Below, one piece after another: positions 1 to 15,100 of a stretch of DNA of 64,000 nucleotides. The notes beneath the pieces were generated by a model, which ran no database searches, was not told the origin of the DNA, and saw only the letters and a program-made list of their open reading frames with translations. Source of the DNA: Rhabditoides inermis (lineage: Eukaryota; Nematoda; Chromadorea; Rhabditida; Rhabditidae); NCBI GenBank assembly GCA_963966185.1, contig CAWZYM010000242.1, forward strand, positions 848,001-912,000. Reading direction: 5' to 3'. The position numbers were made by a program, and so were the translations under genes. Every line of letters begins with the position of its first letter. The stretch's first letter is position 1.

Positions 1-156
1 ATGCAAATTACGTCGTCGCTTGTGATTCATTTCAATCTTCCGTTATTTGTGCGCATTGTCCTGTTCAGCGAGCACATAAGGGACAGAAAATAGAGTGCCT
101 ACTTGCATCTGACAGTCTCCCATGTCATTCTCTGATCTCCTAGAATAATCACATGC

Positions 157-1404
157 ATGCAAATTACGTCGTCGCTTGTGATTCATTTCAGTCTTCCGTT
201 ATTTGTGCGCATTGTCCTGGTCAGCGAGCACATAAGGGACAGAAAATAGAGTGCCTACTATCATCTGACAGTCTCCCATGTCATTCTCTGATCTCCTAGA
301 ATAATCACATGCATGCAAATTACGTCGTCGCTTGTGATTCATTTCAATCTTCCGTTATTTGTGCGCATTGTCCTGGTCAGCGAGCACATAAGGGACAGAA
401 AATAGAGTGCCTACTATCATCTGACAGTCTCCCATGTCATTCTCTGATCTCCTAGAATAATCACATGCATGCAAATTACGTCGTCGCTTGTGATTCATTT
501 CAATCTTCCGTTATTTGTGCGCATTGTCCTGGTCAGCGAGCACATAAGGGACAGAAAATAGAGTGCCTACTTTCATCTGACAGTCTCCCATGTCATTCTC
601 TGATCTCCTAGAATAATCACATGCATGCAAATTACGTCGTCGCTTGTGATTCATTTGAATCTTCCGTTGTTTGTGCGCATTGTCCTGGTCAGCGAGCACA
701 TAAGGGACAGAAAATAGAGTGCCTACTATCATCTGACAGTCTCCCATGTCATTCTCTGATCTCCTAGAATAATCACAAGCATGCAAATTACGTCGATGCA
801 TGTGAATCATTTGAATCTTCCGCTATTTGTGCGCATTGTCCTGGTCAGCGAGCACATAAGGGACAGAAAATAGAGTGCCTACTATCATCTGACAGTCTCC
901 CATGTCATTCCCTGATCTCGTAGAATAATCACATGCATGCAAATTACGTCGATGCATGTGATTCATTTGGATCTTTCGCTATTTGTGCGCATTGTCCTGT
1001 TCAGCGAGCACATAAGGGATAGAAAGTAGAGTGCCTACTTTCATCTGACAGTCTCCCATGTCATTCCCTGATCTCCTAGAATAATCACATGCATGCAAAT
1101 TACGTCGATGCATGTGATTCATTTGAATCTTCCGCTATTTGTGCGCATTGTCCTGTTCAGCGAGCACAAAAGGGACAGAAAATAGAGTGCCTACTATCCT
1201 TTGATAGTCTCCCATGTCATTCCCTGATCTCCTAGATTAATCACATGCATGCAAATTACGTCGATGCATGTGATTTATTTGGATCTTTCGCTATTTGTGC
1301 GCATTGTCCTGTTCAGCGAGCACATAAGGGACAGAAAATAGAGTGCCTACTTTCATCTGACAGTCTCCCATGTCATTCTCTGATCTCCTAGAATAATCAC
1401 ATGC
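157..1404. repeat. 8-monomer higher-order repeat unit (1248 bp)
   Basis: Eight distinguishable monomers occur in fixed order. They are marked in turn by TTTCAGTC with GGTCAG, TTTCAATC with ACTATC, TTTCAATC with ACTTTC, CCGTTGTT, GTGAATCATT with CTCGTAG, GGGATAGAAAGTAG, ACAAAAGG with ATCCTTTGATAG, and GTGATTTATTTGG. The same order restarts at 1405. Tracts of this unit occupy about 157-4666, 6383-10268, 12297-21958, 29304-30395 and 31956-41472. For the last tract, 41473 minus 31956 is 9517, which is 61 monomers plus one base, and one extra A is visible near 33915. The register is therefore essentially perfect. Confidence 0.93.
930..960. repeat. Representative satellite dyad with POU octamer
   Basis: CACATGCAT (930-938) is the exact reverse complement of ATGCATGTG (952-960), with a 13-bp spacer that overlaps the octamer ATGCAAAT (937-944). 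The full dyad is present in monomers of the GTCGATGCATGTG class throughout the window. In the GTCGTCGCTTGTG class the right arm is degenerate. The spacing would allow a stem of nine base pairs on either strand. Confidence 0.85.
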
Positions 1405-2808
1405 ATGCAAATTACGTCGTCGCTTGTGATTCATTTCAGTCTTCCGTTATTTGTGCGCATTGTCCTGGTCAGCGAGCACATAAGGGACAGAAAATAGAGT
1501 GCCTACTATCATCTGACAGTCTCCCATGTCATTCTCTGATCTCCTAGAATAATCACATGCATGCAAATTACGTCGTCGCTTGTGATTCATTTCAATCTTC
1601 CGTTATTTGTGCGCATTGTCCTGGTCAGCGAGCACATAAGGGACAGAAAATAGAGTGCCTACTATCATCTGACAGTCTCCCATGTCATTCTCTGATCTCC
1701 TAGAATAATCACATGCATGCAAATTACGTCGTCGCTTGTGATTCATTTCAATCTTCCGTTATTTGTGCGCATTGTCCTGGTCAGCGAGCACATAAGGGAC
1801 AGAAAATAGAGTGCCTACTATCATCTGACAGTCTCCCATGTCATTCTCTGATCTCCTAGAATAATCACATGCATGCAAATTACGTCGTCGCTTGTGATTC
1901 ATTTCAATCTTCCGTTATTTGTGCGCATTGTCCTGGTCAGCGAGCACATAAGGGACAGAAAATAGAGTGCCTACTTTCATCTGACAGTCTCCCATGTCAT
2001 TCTCTGATCTCCTAGAATAATCACATGCATGCAAATTACGTCGTCGCTTGTGATTCATTTGAATCTTCCGTTGTTTGTGCGCATTGTCCTGGTCAGCGAG
2101 CACATAAGGGACAGAAAATAGAGTGCCTACTATCATCTGACAGTCTCCCATGTCATTCTCTGATCTCCTAGAATAATCACAAGCATGCAAATTACGTCGA
2201 TGCATGTGAATCATTTGAATCTTCCGCTATTTGTGCGCATTGTCCTGGTCAGCGAGCACATAAGGGACAGAAAATAGAGTGCCTACTATCATCTGACAGT
2301 CTCCCATGTCATTCCCTGATCTCGTAGAATAATCACATGCATGCAAATTACGTCGATGCATGTGATTCATTTGGATCTTTCGCTATTTGTGCGCATTGTC
2401 CTGTTCAGCGAGCACATAAGGGATAGAAAGTAGAGTGCCTACTTTCATCTGACAGTCTCCCATGTCATTCCCTGATCTCCTAGAATAATCACATGCATGC
2501 AAATTACGTCGATGCATGTGATTCATTTGAATCTTCCGCTATTTGTGCGCATTGTCCTGTTCAGCGAGCACAAAAGGGACAGAAAATAGAGTGCCTACTA
2601 TCCTTTGATAGTCTCCCATGTCATTCCCTGATCTCCTAGATTAATCACATGCATGCAAATTACGTCGATTCATGTGATTTATTTGGATCTTTCGCTATTT
2701 GTGCGCATTGTCCTGTTCAGCGAGCACATAAGGGACAGAAAATAGAGTGCCTACTTTCATCTGACAGTCTCCCATGTCATTCTCTGATCTCCTAGAATAA
2801 TCACATGC
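1405..2808. repeat. 9-monomer variant of the higher-order repeat (1404 bp)
   Basis: This unit has the same monomer order as the preceding one but with one extra copy of the TTTCAATC/ACTATC monomer, so its length is 9 x 156. Units of 1404 bp and 1248 bp alternate through the window. For example, equivalent points at 33558, 34963, 36367, 37615, 38863 and 40267 are 1405, 1404, 1248, 1248 and 1404 bp apart. Gain or loss of a single monomer by unequal exchange or replication slippage explains the two lengths. Confidence 0.9.
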
Positions 2809-3120
2809 ATGCAAATTACGTCGTCGCTTGTGATTCATTTCAGTCTTCCGTTATTTGTGCGCATTGTCCTGGTCAGCGAGCACATAAGGGACAGAAAATA
2901 GAGTGCCTACTATCATCTGACAGTCTCCCATGTCATTCTCTGATCTCCTAGAATAATCACATGCATGCAAATTACGTCGTCGCTTGTGATTCATTTCAAT
3001 CTTCCGTTATTTGTGCGCATTGTCCTGGTCAGCGAGCACATAAGGGACAGAAAATAGAGTGCCTACTATCATCTGACAGTCTCCCATGTCATTCTCTGAT
3101 CTCCTAGAATAATCACATGC

Positions 3121-6100
3121 ATGCACGTCGTCGCTTGTGATTCATTTCAATCTTCCGTTATTTGTGCGCATTGTCCTGGTCAGCGAGCACATAAGGGACA
3201 GAAAATAGAGTGCCTACTTTCATCTGACAGTCTCCCATGTCATTCTCTGATCTCCTAGAATAATCACATGCATGCAAATTACGTCGTCGCTTGTGATTCA
3301 TTTGAATCTTCCGTTGTTTGTGCGCATTGTCCTGGTCAGCGAGCACATAAGGGACAGAAAATAGAGTGCCTACTATCATCTGACAGTCTCCCATGTCATT
3401 CTCTGATCTCCTAGAATAATCACAAGCATGCAAATTACGTCGATGCATGTGAATCATTTGAATCTTCCGCTATTTGTGCGCATTGTCCTGGTCAGCGAGC
3501 ACATAAGGGACAGAAAATAGAGTGCCTACTATCATCTGACAGTCTCCCATGTCATTCCCTGATCTCGTAGAATAATCACATGCATGCAAATTACGTCGAT
3601 GCATGTGATTCATTTGGATCTTTCGCTATTTGTGCGCATTGTCCTGTTCAGCGAGCACATAAGGGATAGAAAGTAGAGTGCCTACTTTCATCTGACAGTC
3701 TCCCATGTCATTCCCTGATCTCCTAGAATAATCACATGCATGCAAATTACGTCGATGCATGTGATTCATTTGAATCTTCCGCTATTTGTGCGCATTGTCC
3801 TGTTCAGCGAGCACAAAAGGGACAGAAAATAGAGTGCCTACTATCCTTTGATAGTCTCCCATGTCATTCCCTGATCTCCTAGATTAATCACATGCATGCA
3901 AATTACGTCGATGCATGTGATTTATTTGGATCTTTCGCTATTTGTGCGCATTGTCCTGTTCAGCGAGCACATAAGGGACAGAAAATAGAGTGCCTACTTT
4001 CATCTGACAGTCTCCCATGTCATTCTCTGATCTCCTAGAATAATCACATGCATGCAAATTACGTCGTCGCTTGTGATTCATTTCAGTCTTCCGTTATTTG
4101 TGCGCATTGTCCTGGTCAGCGAGCACATAAGGGACAGAAAATAGAGTGCCTACTATCATCTGACAGTCTCCCATGTCATTCTCTGATCTCCTAGAATAAT
4201 CACATGCATGCAAATTACGTCGTCGCTTGTGATTCATTTCAATCTTCCGTTATTTGTGCGCATTGTCCTGGTCAGCGAGCACATAAGGGACAGAAAATAG
4301 AGTGCCTACTATCATCTGACAGTCTCCCATGTCATTCTCTGATCTCCTAGAATAATCACATGCATGCAAATTACGTCGTCGCTTGTGATTCATTTCAATC
4401 TTCCGTTATTTGTGCGCATTGTCCTGGTCAGCGAGCACATAAGGGACAGAAAATAGAGTGCCTACTTTCATCTGACAGTCTCCCATGGATCTCCTAGAAT
4501 AATCACATGCATGCAAATTACGTCGTCGCTTGTGATTCATTTGAATCTTCCGTTGTTTGTGCGCATTGTCCTGGTCAGCGAGCACATAAGGGACAGAAAA
4601 TAGAGTGCCTACTATCATCTGACAGTCTCCCATGTCATTCTCTGATCTCCTAGAATAATCACAAGCATGCAAATTACGTCGATGCATGTGATTCATTTGG
4701 ATCTTTCGCTATTTGTGCGCATTGTCCTGTTCAGCGAGCACATAAGGGACAGAAAACAGAGTGCCTACTATCATCTTACAGTCTCCCATGTCATTCCCTG
4801 ATCTCGTAGAATAATCACATGCATGCAAATTACATCGATGCATGTGATTCATTTGGATCTTTCGCTATTTGTGCGCATTGTCCTGTTCAGCGAGCACATA
4901 AGGGACAGAAAATAGAGTGCCTACTATCATTTGACAGTCTCCCATGTCAATCCCTGATCTCTTAGATTTATCACATGCATGCAAATTGCGTCGATGCATG
5001 TGATTCATTTGAATCTTCCGCTATTTGTGCGCATTGTCCTGTTCAGCGAGCACATAAGGGACAGAAAATAGAGTGCCTTCAATCATCTGACAGTCTCCCA
5101 TGTCATTCCCTGATCTCCTAGAATAATCACATGCATGCAAATTACGTCGATGCATGTGATTCATTTGAATCTTCCGCTATTTGTGCGCATTGTCCTGTTC
5201 AGCGAGCACAAAAGGGACAGAAAATAGAGTGCCTACTATCATCTGATAGTCTCCCATGTCATTCCCTGATCTCCTAGAATAATCACATGCATGCAAATTA
5301 CGTCGATGCATGTGATTTATTTGGATTTTTCGCTATTTGTGCGCATTGTCCTGTTCAGCGAGCACATGAGGGACAGAAAATAGAGTGCCTACTATCATCT
5401 GACAGTCTCCCTTGTCATTCCCTGATCTCCTAGAATAATCACATGCATGCAAATTACGTCGATGCATGTGATTCATTTGAATCTTCCGCTATTTGTGCGT
5501 GTTGTCCTGTTCAGCGAGCACATAAGGGACAGAAAATAGAGTGCCTACTATCATTTGACAGTCTCCCATGTCATTCCCTGATCTCCTAGAATAATCACAT
5601 GCATGCAAATTACGTCGATGCATGTGATTTATTTGGATCTTTCGCTATTTGTGCGCATTGTCCTGTTCAGCGAGCACATAAGGGACAGAAAATAGAGTGC
5701 CTACTATCATTTGACAGTCTCCCATGTCATTCCCTGATCTCCTAGAATAATCACGTGCATGCAAATTACGTCGTCGCTTGTGATTCATTTCAATCTTCCG
5801 TTATTTGTGCGCATTGTCCTGTTCAGCGAGCACATAAGGGACAGAAAATAGAGTGCCTACTATCATCTGACAGTCTCCCATGTCATTCCCTGATCTCCTA
5901 GAATAATCACATGCATGCAAATTACGTCGTCGCTTGTGATTCATTTCAATCTTCCGTTATTTGTGCGCATTGTCCTGTTCAGCGAGCACATAAGGGACAG
6001 AAAATAAAGTGCCTTCCATCATCTGACAGTCTCCCATGTCATTCTCTGATCTCCTAGAATAATCACGTGCATGCAAATTACGTCGTCGCTTGTGATTCAT

Positions 6101-9100
6101 TTCAATCTTCCGTTATTTGTGCGCATTGTCCTGTTCAGCGAGCACATAAGGGACAGAAAATAGAGTGCCTACTATCATCTGACAGTCTCCCATGTCATTC
6201 CCTGATCTCCTAGAATAATCACATGCATGCAAATTACGTCGTCGCTTGTGATTCATTTCAATCTTCCGTTATTTGTGCGCATTGTCCTGTTCAGCGAGCA
6301 CATAAGGGACAGAAAATAGAGTGCCTACTTGCATCTGACAGTCTCCCATGTCATTCTCTGATCTCCTAGAATAATCACATGCATGCAAATTACGTCGTCG
6401 CTTGTGATTCATTTCAGTCTTCCGTTATTTGTGCGCATTGTCCTGGTCAGCGAGCACATAAGGGACAGAAAATAGAGTGCCTACTATCATCTGACAGTCT
6501 CCCATGTCATTCTCTGATCTCCTAGAATAATCACATGCATGCAAATTACGTCGTCGCTTGTGATTCATTTCAATCTTCCGTTATTTGTGCGCATTGTCCT
6601 GGTCAGCGAGCACATAAGGGACAGAAAATAGAGTGCCTACTATCATCTGACAGTCTCCCATGTCATTCTCTGATCTCCTAGATTAATCACATGCATGCAA
6701 ATTACGTCGTCGCTTGTGATTCATTTCAATCTTCCGTTATTTGTGCGCATTGTCCTGGTCAGCGAGCACATAAGGGACAGAAAATAGAGTGCCTACTTTC
6801 ATCTGACAGTCTCCCATGTCATTCTCTGATCTCCTAGAATAATCACATGCATGCAAATTACGTCGTCGCTTGTGATTCATTTGAATCTTCCGTTGTTTGT
6901 GCGCATTGTCCTGGTCAGCGAGCACATAAGGGACAGAAAATAGAGTGCCTACTATCATCTGACAGTCTCCCATGTCATTCTCTGATCTCCTAGAATAATC
7001 ACAAGCATGCAAATTACGTCGATGCATGTGAATCATTTGAATCTTCCGCTATTTGTGCGCATTGTCCTGGTCAGCGAGCACATAAGGGACAGAAAATAGA
7101 GTGCCTACTATCATCTGACAGTCTCCCATGTCATTCCCTGATCTCGTAGAATAATCACATGCATGCAAATTACGTCGATGCATGTGATTCATTTGGATCT
7201 TTCGCTATTTGTGCGCATTGTCCTGTTCAGCGAGCACATAAGGGATAGAAAGTAGAGTGCCTACTTTCATCTGACAGTCTCCCATGTCATTCCCTGATCT
7301 CCTAGAATAATCACATGCATGCAAATTACGTCGATGCATGTGATTCATTTGAATCTTCCGCTATTTGTGCGCATTGTCCTGTTCAGCGAGCACAAAAGGG
7401 ACAGAAAATAGAGTGCCTACTATCCTTTGATAGTCTCCCATGTCATTCCCTGATCTCCTAGATTAATCACATGCATGCAAATTACGTCGATGCATGTGAT
7501 TTATTTGGATCTTTCGCTATTTGTGCGCATTGTCCTGTTCAGCGAGCACATAAGGGACAGAAAATAGAGTGCCTACTTTCATCTGACAGTCTCCCATGTC
7601 ATTCTCTGATCTCCTAGAATAATCACAAGCATGCAAATTACGTCGATGCATGTGAATCATTTGAATCTTCCGCTATTTGTGCGCATTGTCCTGGTCAGCG
7701 AGCACATAAGGGACAGAAAATAGAGTGCCTACTATCATCTGACAGTCTCCCATGTCATTCCCTGATCTCGTAGAATAATCACATGCATGCAAATTACGTC
7801 GATGCATGTGATTCATTTGGATCTTTCGCTATTTGTGCGCATTGTCCTGTTCAGCGAGCACATAAGGGATAGAAAGTAGAGTGCCTACTTTCATCTGACA
7901 GTCTCCCATGTCATTCCCTGATCTCCTAGAATAATCACATGCATGCAAATTACGTCGATGCATGTGATTCATTTGAATCTTCCGCTATTTGTGCGCATTG
8001 TCCTGTTCAGCGAGCACAAAAGGGACAGAAAATAGAGTGCCTACTATCCTTTGATAGTCTCCCATGTCATTCCCTGATCTCCTAGATTAATCACATGCAT
8101 GCAAATTACGTCGATGCATGTGATTTATTTGGATCTTTCGCTATTTGTGCGCATTGTCCTGTTCAGCGAGCACATAAGGGACAGAAAATAGAGTGCCTAC
8201 TTTCATCTGACAGTCTCCCATGTCATTCTCTGATCTCCTAGAATAATCACATGCATGCAAATTACGTCGTCGCTTGTGATTCATTTCAGTCTTCCGTTAT
8301 TTGTGCGCATTGTCCTGGTCAGCGAGCACATAAGGGACAGAAAATAGAGTGCCTACTATCATCTGACAGTCTCCCATGTCATTCTCTGATCTCCTAGAAT
8401 AATCACATGCATGCAAATTACGTCGTCGCTTGTGATTCATTTCAATCTTCCGTTATTTGTGCGCATTGTCCTGGTCAGCGAGCACATAAGGGACAGAAAA
8501 TAGAGTGCCTACTATCATCTGACAGTCTCCCATGTCATTCTCTGATCTCCTAGAATAATCACATGCATGCACGTCGTCGCTTGTGATTCATTTCAATCTT
8601 CCGTTATTTGTGCGCATTGTCCTGGTCAGCGAGCACATAAGGGACAGAAAATAGAGTGCCTACTTTCATCTGACAGTCTCCCATGTCATTCTCTGATCTC
8701 CTAGAATAATCACATGCATGCAAATTACGTCGTCGCTTGTGATTCATTTGAATCTTCCGTTGTTTGTGCGCATTGTCCTGGTCAGCGAGCACATAAGGGA
8801 CAGAAAATAGAGTGCCTACTATCATCTGACAGTCTCCCATGTCATTCTCTGATCTCCTAGAATAATCACAAGCATGCAAATTACGTCGATGCATGTGAAT
8901 CATTTGAATCTTCCGCTATTTGTGCGCATTGTCCTGGTCAGCGAGCACATAAGGGACAGAAAATAGAGTGCCTACTATCATCTGACAGTCTCCCATGTCA
9001 TTCCCTGATCTCGTAGAATAATCACATGCATGCAAATTACGTCGATGCATGTGATTCATTTGGATCTTTCGCTATTTGTGCGCATTGTCCTGTTCAGCGA

Positions 9101-12100
9101 GCACATAAGGGATAGAAAGTAGAGTGCCTACTTTCATCTGACAGTCTCCCATGTCATTCCCTGATCTCCTAGAATAATCACATGCATGCAAATTACGTCG
9201 ATGCATGTGATTCATTTGAATCTTCCGCTATTTGTGCGCATTGTCCTGTTCAGCGAGCACAAAAGGGACAGAAAATAGAGTGCCTACTATCCTTTGATAG
9301 TCTCCCATGTCATTCCCTGATCTCCTAGATTAATCACATGCATGCAAATTACGTCGATGCATGTGATTTATTTGGATCTTTCGCTATTTGTGCGCATTGT
9401 CCTGTTCAGCGAGCACATAAGGGACAGAAAATAGAGTGCCTACTTTCATCTGACAGTCTCCCATGTCATTCTCTGATCTCCTAGAATAATCACATGCATG
9501 CAAATTACGTCGTCGCTTGTGATTCATTTCAGTCTTCCGTTATTTGTGCGCATTGTCCTGGTCAGCGAGCACATAAGGGACAGAAAATAGAGTGCCTACT
9601 ATCATCTGACAGTCTCCCATGTCATTCTCTGATCTCCTAGAATAATCACATGCATGCAAATTACGTCGTCGCTTGTGATTCATTTCAATCTTCCGTTATT
9701 TGTGCGCATTGTCCTGGTCAGCGAGCACATAAGGGACAGAAAATAGAGTGCCTACTATCATCTGACAGTCTCCCATGTCATTCTCTGATCTCCTAGAATA
9801 ATCACATGCATGCAAATTACGTCGTCGCTTGTGATTCATTTCAATCTTCCGTTATTTGTGCGCATTGTCCTGGTCAGCGAGCACATAAGGGACAGAAAAT
9901 AGAGTGCCTACTTTCATCTGACAGTCTCCCATGGATCTCCTAGAATAATCACATGCATGCAAATTACGTCGTCGCTTGTGATTCATTTGAATCTTCCGTT
10001 GTTTGTGCGCATTGTCCTGGTCAGCGAGCACATAAGGGACAGAAAATAGAGTGCCTACTATCATCTGACAGTCTCCCATGTCATTCTCTGATCTCCTAGA
10101 ATAATCACAAGCATGCAAATTACGTCGATGCATGTGAATCATTTGAATCTTCCGCTATTTGTGCGCATTGTCCTGGTCAGCGAGCACATAAGGGACAGAA
10201 AATAGAGTGCCTACTATCATCTGACAGTCTCCCATGTCATTCCCTGATCTCGTAGAATAATCACATGCATGCAAATTACGTCGATGCATGTGATTCATTT
10301 GGATCTTTCGCTATTTGTGCGCATTGTCCTGTTCAGCGAGCACATAAGGGACAGAAAACAGAGTGCCTACTATCATCTTACAGTCTCCCATGTCATTCCC
10401 TGATCTCGTAGAATAATCACATGCATGCAAATTACATCGATGCATGTGATTCATTTGGATCTTTCGCTATTTGTGCGCATTGTCCTGTTCAGCGAGCACA
10501 TAAGGGACAGAAAATAGAGTGCCTACTATCATTTGACAGTCTCCCATGTCAATCCCTGATCTCTTAGATTTATCACATGCATGCAAATTGCGTCGATGCA
10601 TGTGATTCATTTGAATCTTCCGCTATTTGTGCGCATTGTCCTGTTCAGCGAGCACATAAGGGACAGAAAATAGAGTGCCTTCAATCATCTGACAGTCTCC
10701 CATGTCATTCCCTGATCTCCTAGAATAATCACATGCATGCAAATTACGTCGATGCATGTGATTCATTTGAATCTTCCGCTATTTGTGCGCATTGTCCTGT
10801 TCAGCGAGCACAAAAGGGACAGAAAATAGAGTGCCTACTATCATCTGATAGTCTCCCATGTCATTCCCTGATCTCCTAGAATAATCACATGCATGCAAAT
10901 TACGTCGATGCATGTGATTCATTTGAATCTTCCGCTATTTGTGCGCATTGTCCTGTTCAGCGAGCACAAAAGGGACAGAAAATAGAGTGCCTACTATCAT
11001 CTGATAGTCTCCCATGTCATTCCCTGATCTCCTAGAATAATCACATGCATGCAAATTACGTCGATGCATGTGATTCATTTGAATCTTCCGCTATTTGTGC
11101 GCATTGTCCTGTTCAGCGAGCACAAAAGGGACAGAAAATAGAGTGCCTACTATCATCTGATAGTCTCCCATGTCATTCCCTGATCTCCTAGAATAATCAC
11201 ATGCATGCAAATTACGTCGATGCATGTGATTTATTTGGATCTTTCGCTATTTGTGCGCATTGTCCTGTTCAGCGAGCACATGAGGGACAGAAAATAGAGT
11301 GCCTACTATCATCTGACAGTCTCCCTTGTCATTCCCTGATCTCCTAGAATAATCACATGCATGCAAATTACGTCGATGCATGTGATTCATTTGAATCTTC
11401 CGCTATTTGTGCGTGTTGTCCTGTTCAGCGAGCACATAAGGGACAGAAAATAGAGTGCCTACTATCATTTGACAGTCTCCCATGTCATTCCCTGATCTCC
11501 TAGAATAATCACATGCATGCAAATTACGTCGATGCATGTGATTTATTTGGATCTTTCGCTATTTGTGCGCATTGTCCTGTTCAGCGAGCACATAAGGGAC
11601 AGAAAATAGAGTGCCTACTATCATTTGACAGTCTCCCATGTCATTCCCTGATCTCCTAGAATAATCACGTGCATGCAAATTACGTCGTCGCTTGTGATTC
11701 ATTTCAATCTTCCGTTATTTGTGCGCATTGTCCTGTTCAGCGAGCACATAAGGGACAGAAAATAGAGTGCCTACTATCATCTGACAGTCTCCCATGTCAT
11801 TCCCTGATCTCCTAGAATAATCACATGCATGCAAATTACGTCGTCGCTTGTGATTCATTTCAATCTTCCGTTATTTGTGCGCATTGTCCTGTTCAGCGAG
11901 CACATAAGGGACAGAAAATAAAGTGCCTTCTATCATCTGACAGTCTCCCATGTCATTCTCTGATCTCCTAGAATAATCACGTGCATGCAAATTACGTCGT
12001 CGCTTGTGATTCATTTCAATCTTCCGTTATTTGTGCGCATTGTCCTGTTCAGCGAGCACATAAGGGACAGAAAATAGAGTGCCTACTATCATCTGACAGT

Positions 12101-15100
12101 CTCCCATGTCATTCCCTGATCTCCTAGAATAATCACATGCATGCAAATTACGTCGTCGCTTGTGATTCATTTCAATCTTCCGTTATTTGTGCGCATTGTC
12201 CTGTTCAGCGAGCACATAAGGGACAGAAAATAGAGTGCCTACTTGCATCTGACAGTCTCCCATGTCATTCTCTGATCTCCTAGAATAATCACATGCATGC
12301 AAATTACGTCGTCGCTTGTGATTCATTTCAGTCTTCCGTTATTTGTGCGCATTGTCCTGGTCAGCGAGCACATAAGGGACAGAAAATAGAGTGCCTACTA
12401 TCATCTGACAGTCTCCCATGTCATTCTCTGATCTCCTAGAATAATCACATGCATGCAAATTACGTCGTCGCTTGTGATTCATTTCAATCTTCCGTTATTT
12501 GTGCGCATTGTCCTGGTCAGCGAGCACATAAGGGACAGAAAATAGAGTGCCTACTATCATCTGACAGTCTCCCATGTCATTCTCTGATCTCCTAGAATAA
12601 TCACATGCATGCAAATTACGTCGTCGCTTGTGATTCATTTCAATCTTCCGTTATTTGTGCGCATTGTCCTGGTCAGCGAGCACATAAGGGACAGAAAATA
12701 GAGTGCCTACTTTCATCTGACAGTCTCCCATGTCATTCTCTGATCTCCTAGAATAATCACATGCATGCAAATTACGTCGTCGCTTGTGATTCATTTCAAT
12801 CTTCCGTTATTTGTGCGCATTGTCCTGGTCAGCGAGCACATAAGGGACAGAAAATAGAGTGCCTACTATCATCTGACAGTCTCCCATGTCATTCTCTGAT
12901 CTCCTAGAATAATCACATGCATGCAAATTACGTCGTCGCTTGTGATTCATTTCAATCTTCCGTTATTTGTGCGCATTGTCCTGGTCAGCGAGCACATAAG
13001 GGACAGAAAATAGAGTGCCTACTTTCATCTGACAGTCTCCCATGTCATTCTCTGATCTCCTAGAATAATCACAAGCATGCAAATTACGTCGATGCATGTG
13101 AATCATTTGAATCTTCCGCTATTTGTGCGCATTGTCCTGGTCAGCGAGCACATAAGGGACAGAAAATAGAGTGCCTACTATCATCTGACAGTCTCCCATG
13201 TCATTCCCTGATCTCGTAGAATAATCACATGCATGCAAATTACGTCGATGCATGTGATTCATTTGGATCTTTCGCTATTTGTGCGCATTGTCCTGTTCAG
13301 CGAGCACATAAGGGATAGAAAGTAGAGTGCCTACTTTCATCTGACAGTCTCCCATGTCATTCCCTGATCTCCTAGAATAATCACATGCATGCAAATTACG
13401 TCGATGCATGTGATTCATTTGAATCTTCCGCTATTTGTGCGCATTGTCCTGTTCAGCGAGCACAAAAGGGACAGAAAATAGAGTGCCTACTATCCTTTGA
13501 TAGTCTCCCATGTCATTCCCTGATCTCCTAGATTAATCACATGCATGCAAATTACGTCGATGCATGTGATTTATTTGGATCTTTCGCTATTTGTGCGCAT
13601 TGTCCTGTTCAGCGAGCACATAAGGGACAGAAAATAGAGTGCCTACTTTCATCTGACAGTCTCCCATGTCATTCTCTGATCTCCTAGAATAATCACATGC
13701 ATGCAAATTACGTCGTCGCTTGTGATTCATTTCAGTCTTCCGTTATTTGTGCGCATTGTCCTGGTCAGCGAGCACATAAGGGACAGAAAATAGAGTGCCT
13801 ACTATCATCTGACAGTCTCCCATGTCATTCTCTGATCTCCTAGAATAATCACATGCATGCAAATTACGTCGTCGCTTGTGATTCATTTCAATCTTCCGTT
13901 ATTTGTGCGCATTGTCCTGGTCAGCGAGCACATAAGGGACAGAAAATAGAGTGCCTACTATCATCTGACAGTCTCCCATGTCATTCTCTGATCTCCTAGA
14001 ATAATCACATGCATGCACGTCGTCGCTTGTGATTCATTTCAATCTTCCGTTATTTGTGCGCATTGTCCTGGTCAGCGAGCACATAAGGGACAGAAAATAG
14101 AGTGCCTACTTTCATCTGACAGTCTCCCATGTCATTCTCTGATCTCCTAGAATAATCACATGCATGCAAATTACGTCGTCGCTTGTGATTCATTTGAATC
14201 TTCCGTTGTTTGTGCGCATTGTCCTGGTCAGCGAGCACATAAGGGACAGAAAATAGAGTGCCTACTATCATCTGACAGTCTCCCATGTCATTCTCTGATC
14301 TCCTAGAATAATCACAAGCATGCAAATTACGTCGATGCATGTGAATCATTTGAATCTTCCGCTATTTGTGCGCATTGTCCTGGTCAGCGAGCACATAAGG
14401 GACAGAAAATAGAGTGCCTACTATCATCTGACAGTCTCCCATGTCATTCCCTGATCTCGTAGAATATTCACATGCATGCAAATTACGTCGATGCATGTGA
14501 TTCATTTGGATCTTTCGCTATTTGTGCGCATTGTCCTGTTCAGCGAGCACATAAGGGATAGAAAGTAGAGTGCCTACTTTCATCTGACAGTCTCCCATGT
14601 CATTCCCTGATCTCCTAGAATAATCACATGCATGCAAATTACGTCGATGCATGTGATTCATTTGAATCTTCCGCTATTTGTGCGCATTGTCCTGTTCAGC
14701 GAGCACAAAAGGGACAGAAAATAGAGTGCCTACTATCCTTTGATAGTCTCCCATGTCATTCCCTGATCTCCTAGATTAATCACATGCATGCAAATTACGT
14801 CGATGCATGTGATTTATTTGGATCTTTCGCTATTTGTGCGCATTGTCCTGTTCAGCGAGCACATAAGGGACAGAAAATAGAGTGCCTACTATCATCTGAC
14901 AGTCTCCCATGTCATTCTCTCATCTCCTAGAATAATCACATGCATGCAAATTACGTCGTCGCTTGTGATTCATTTCAATCTTCCGTTATTTGTGCGCATT
15001 GTCCTGGTCAGCGAGCACATAAGGGACAGAAAATAGAGTGCCTACTATCATCTGACAGTCTCCCATGTCATTCCCTGATCTCGTAGAATATTCACATGCA

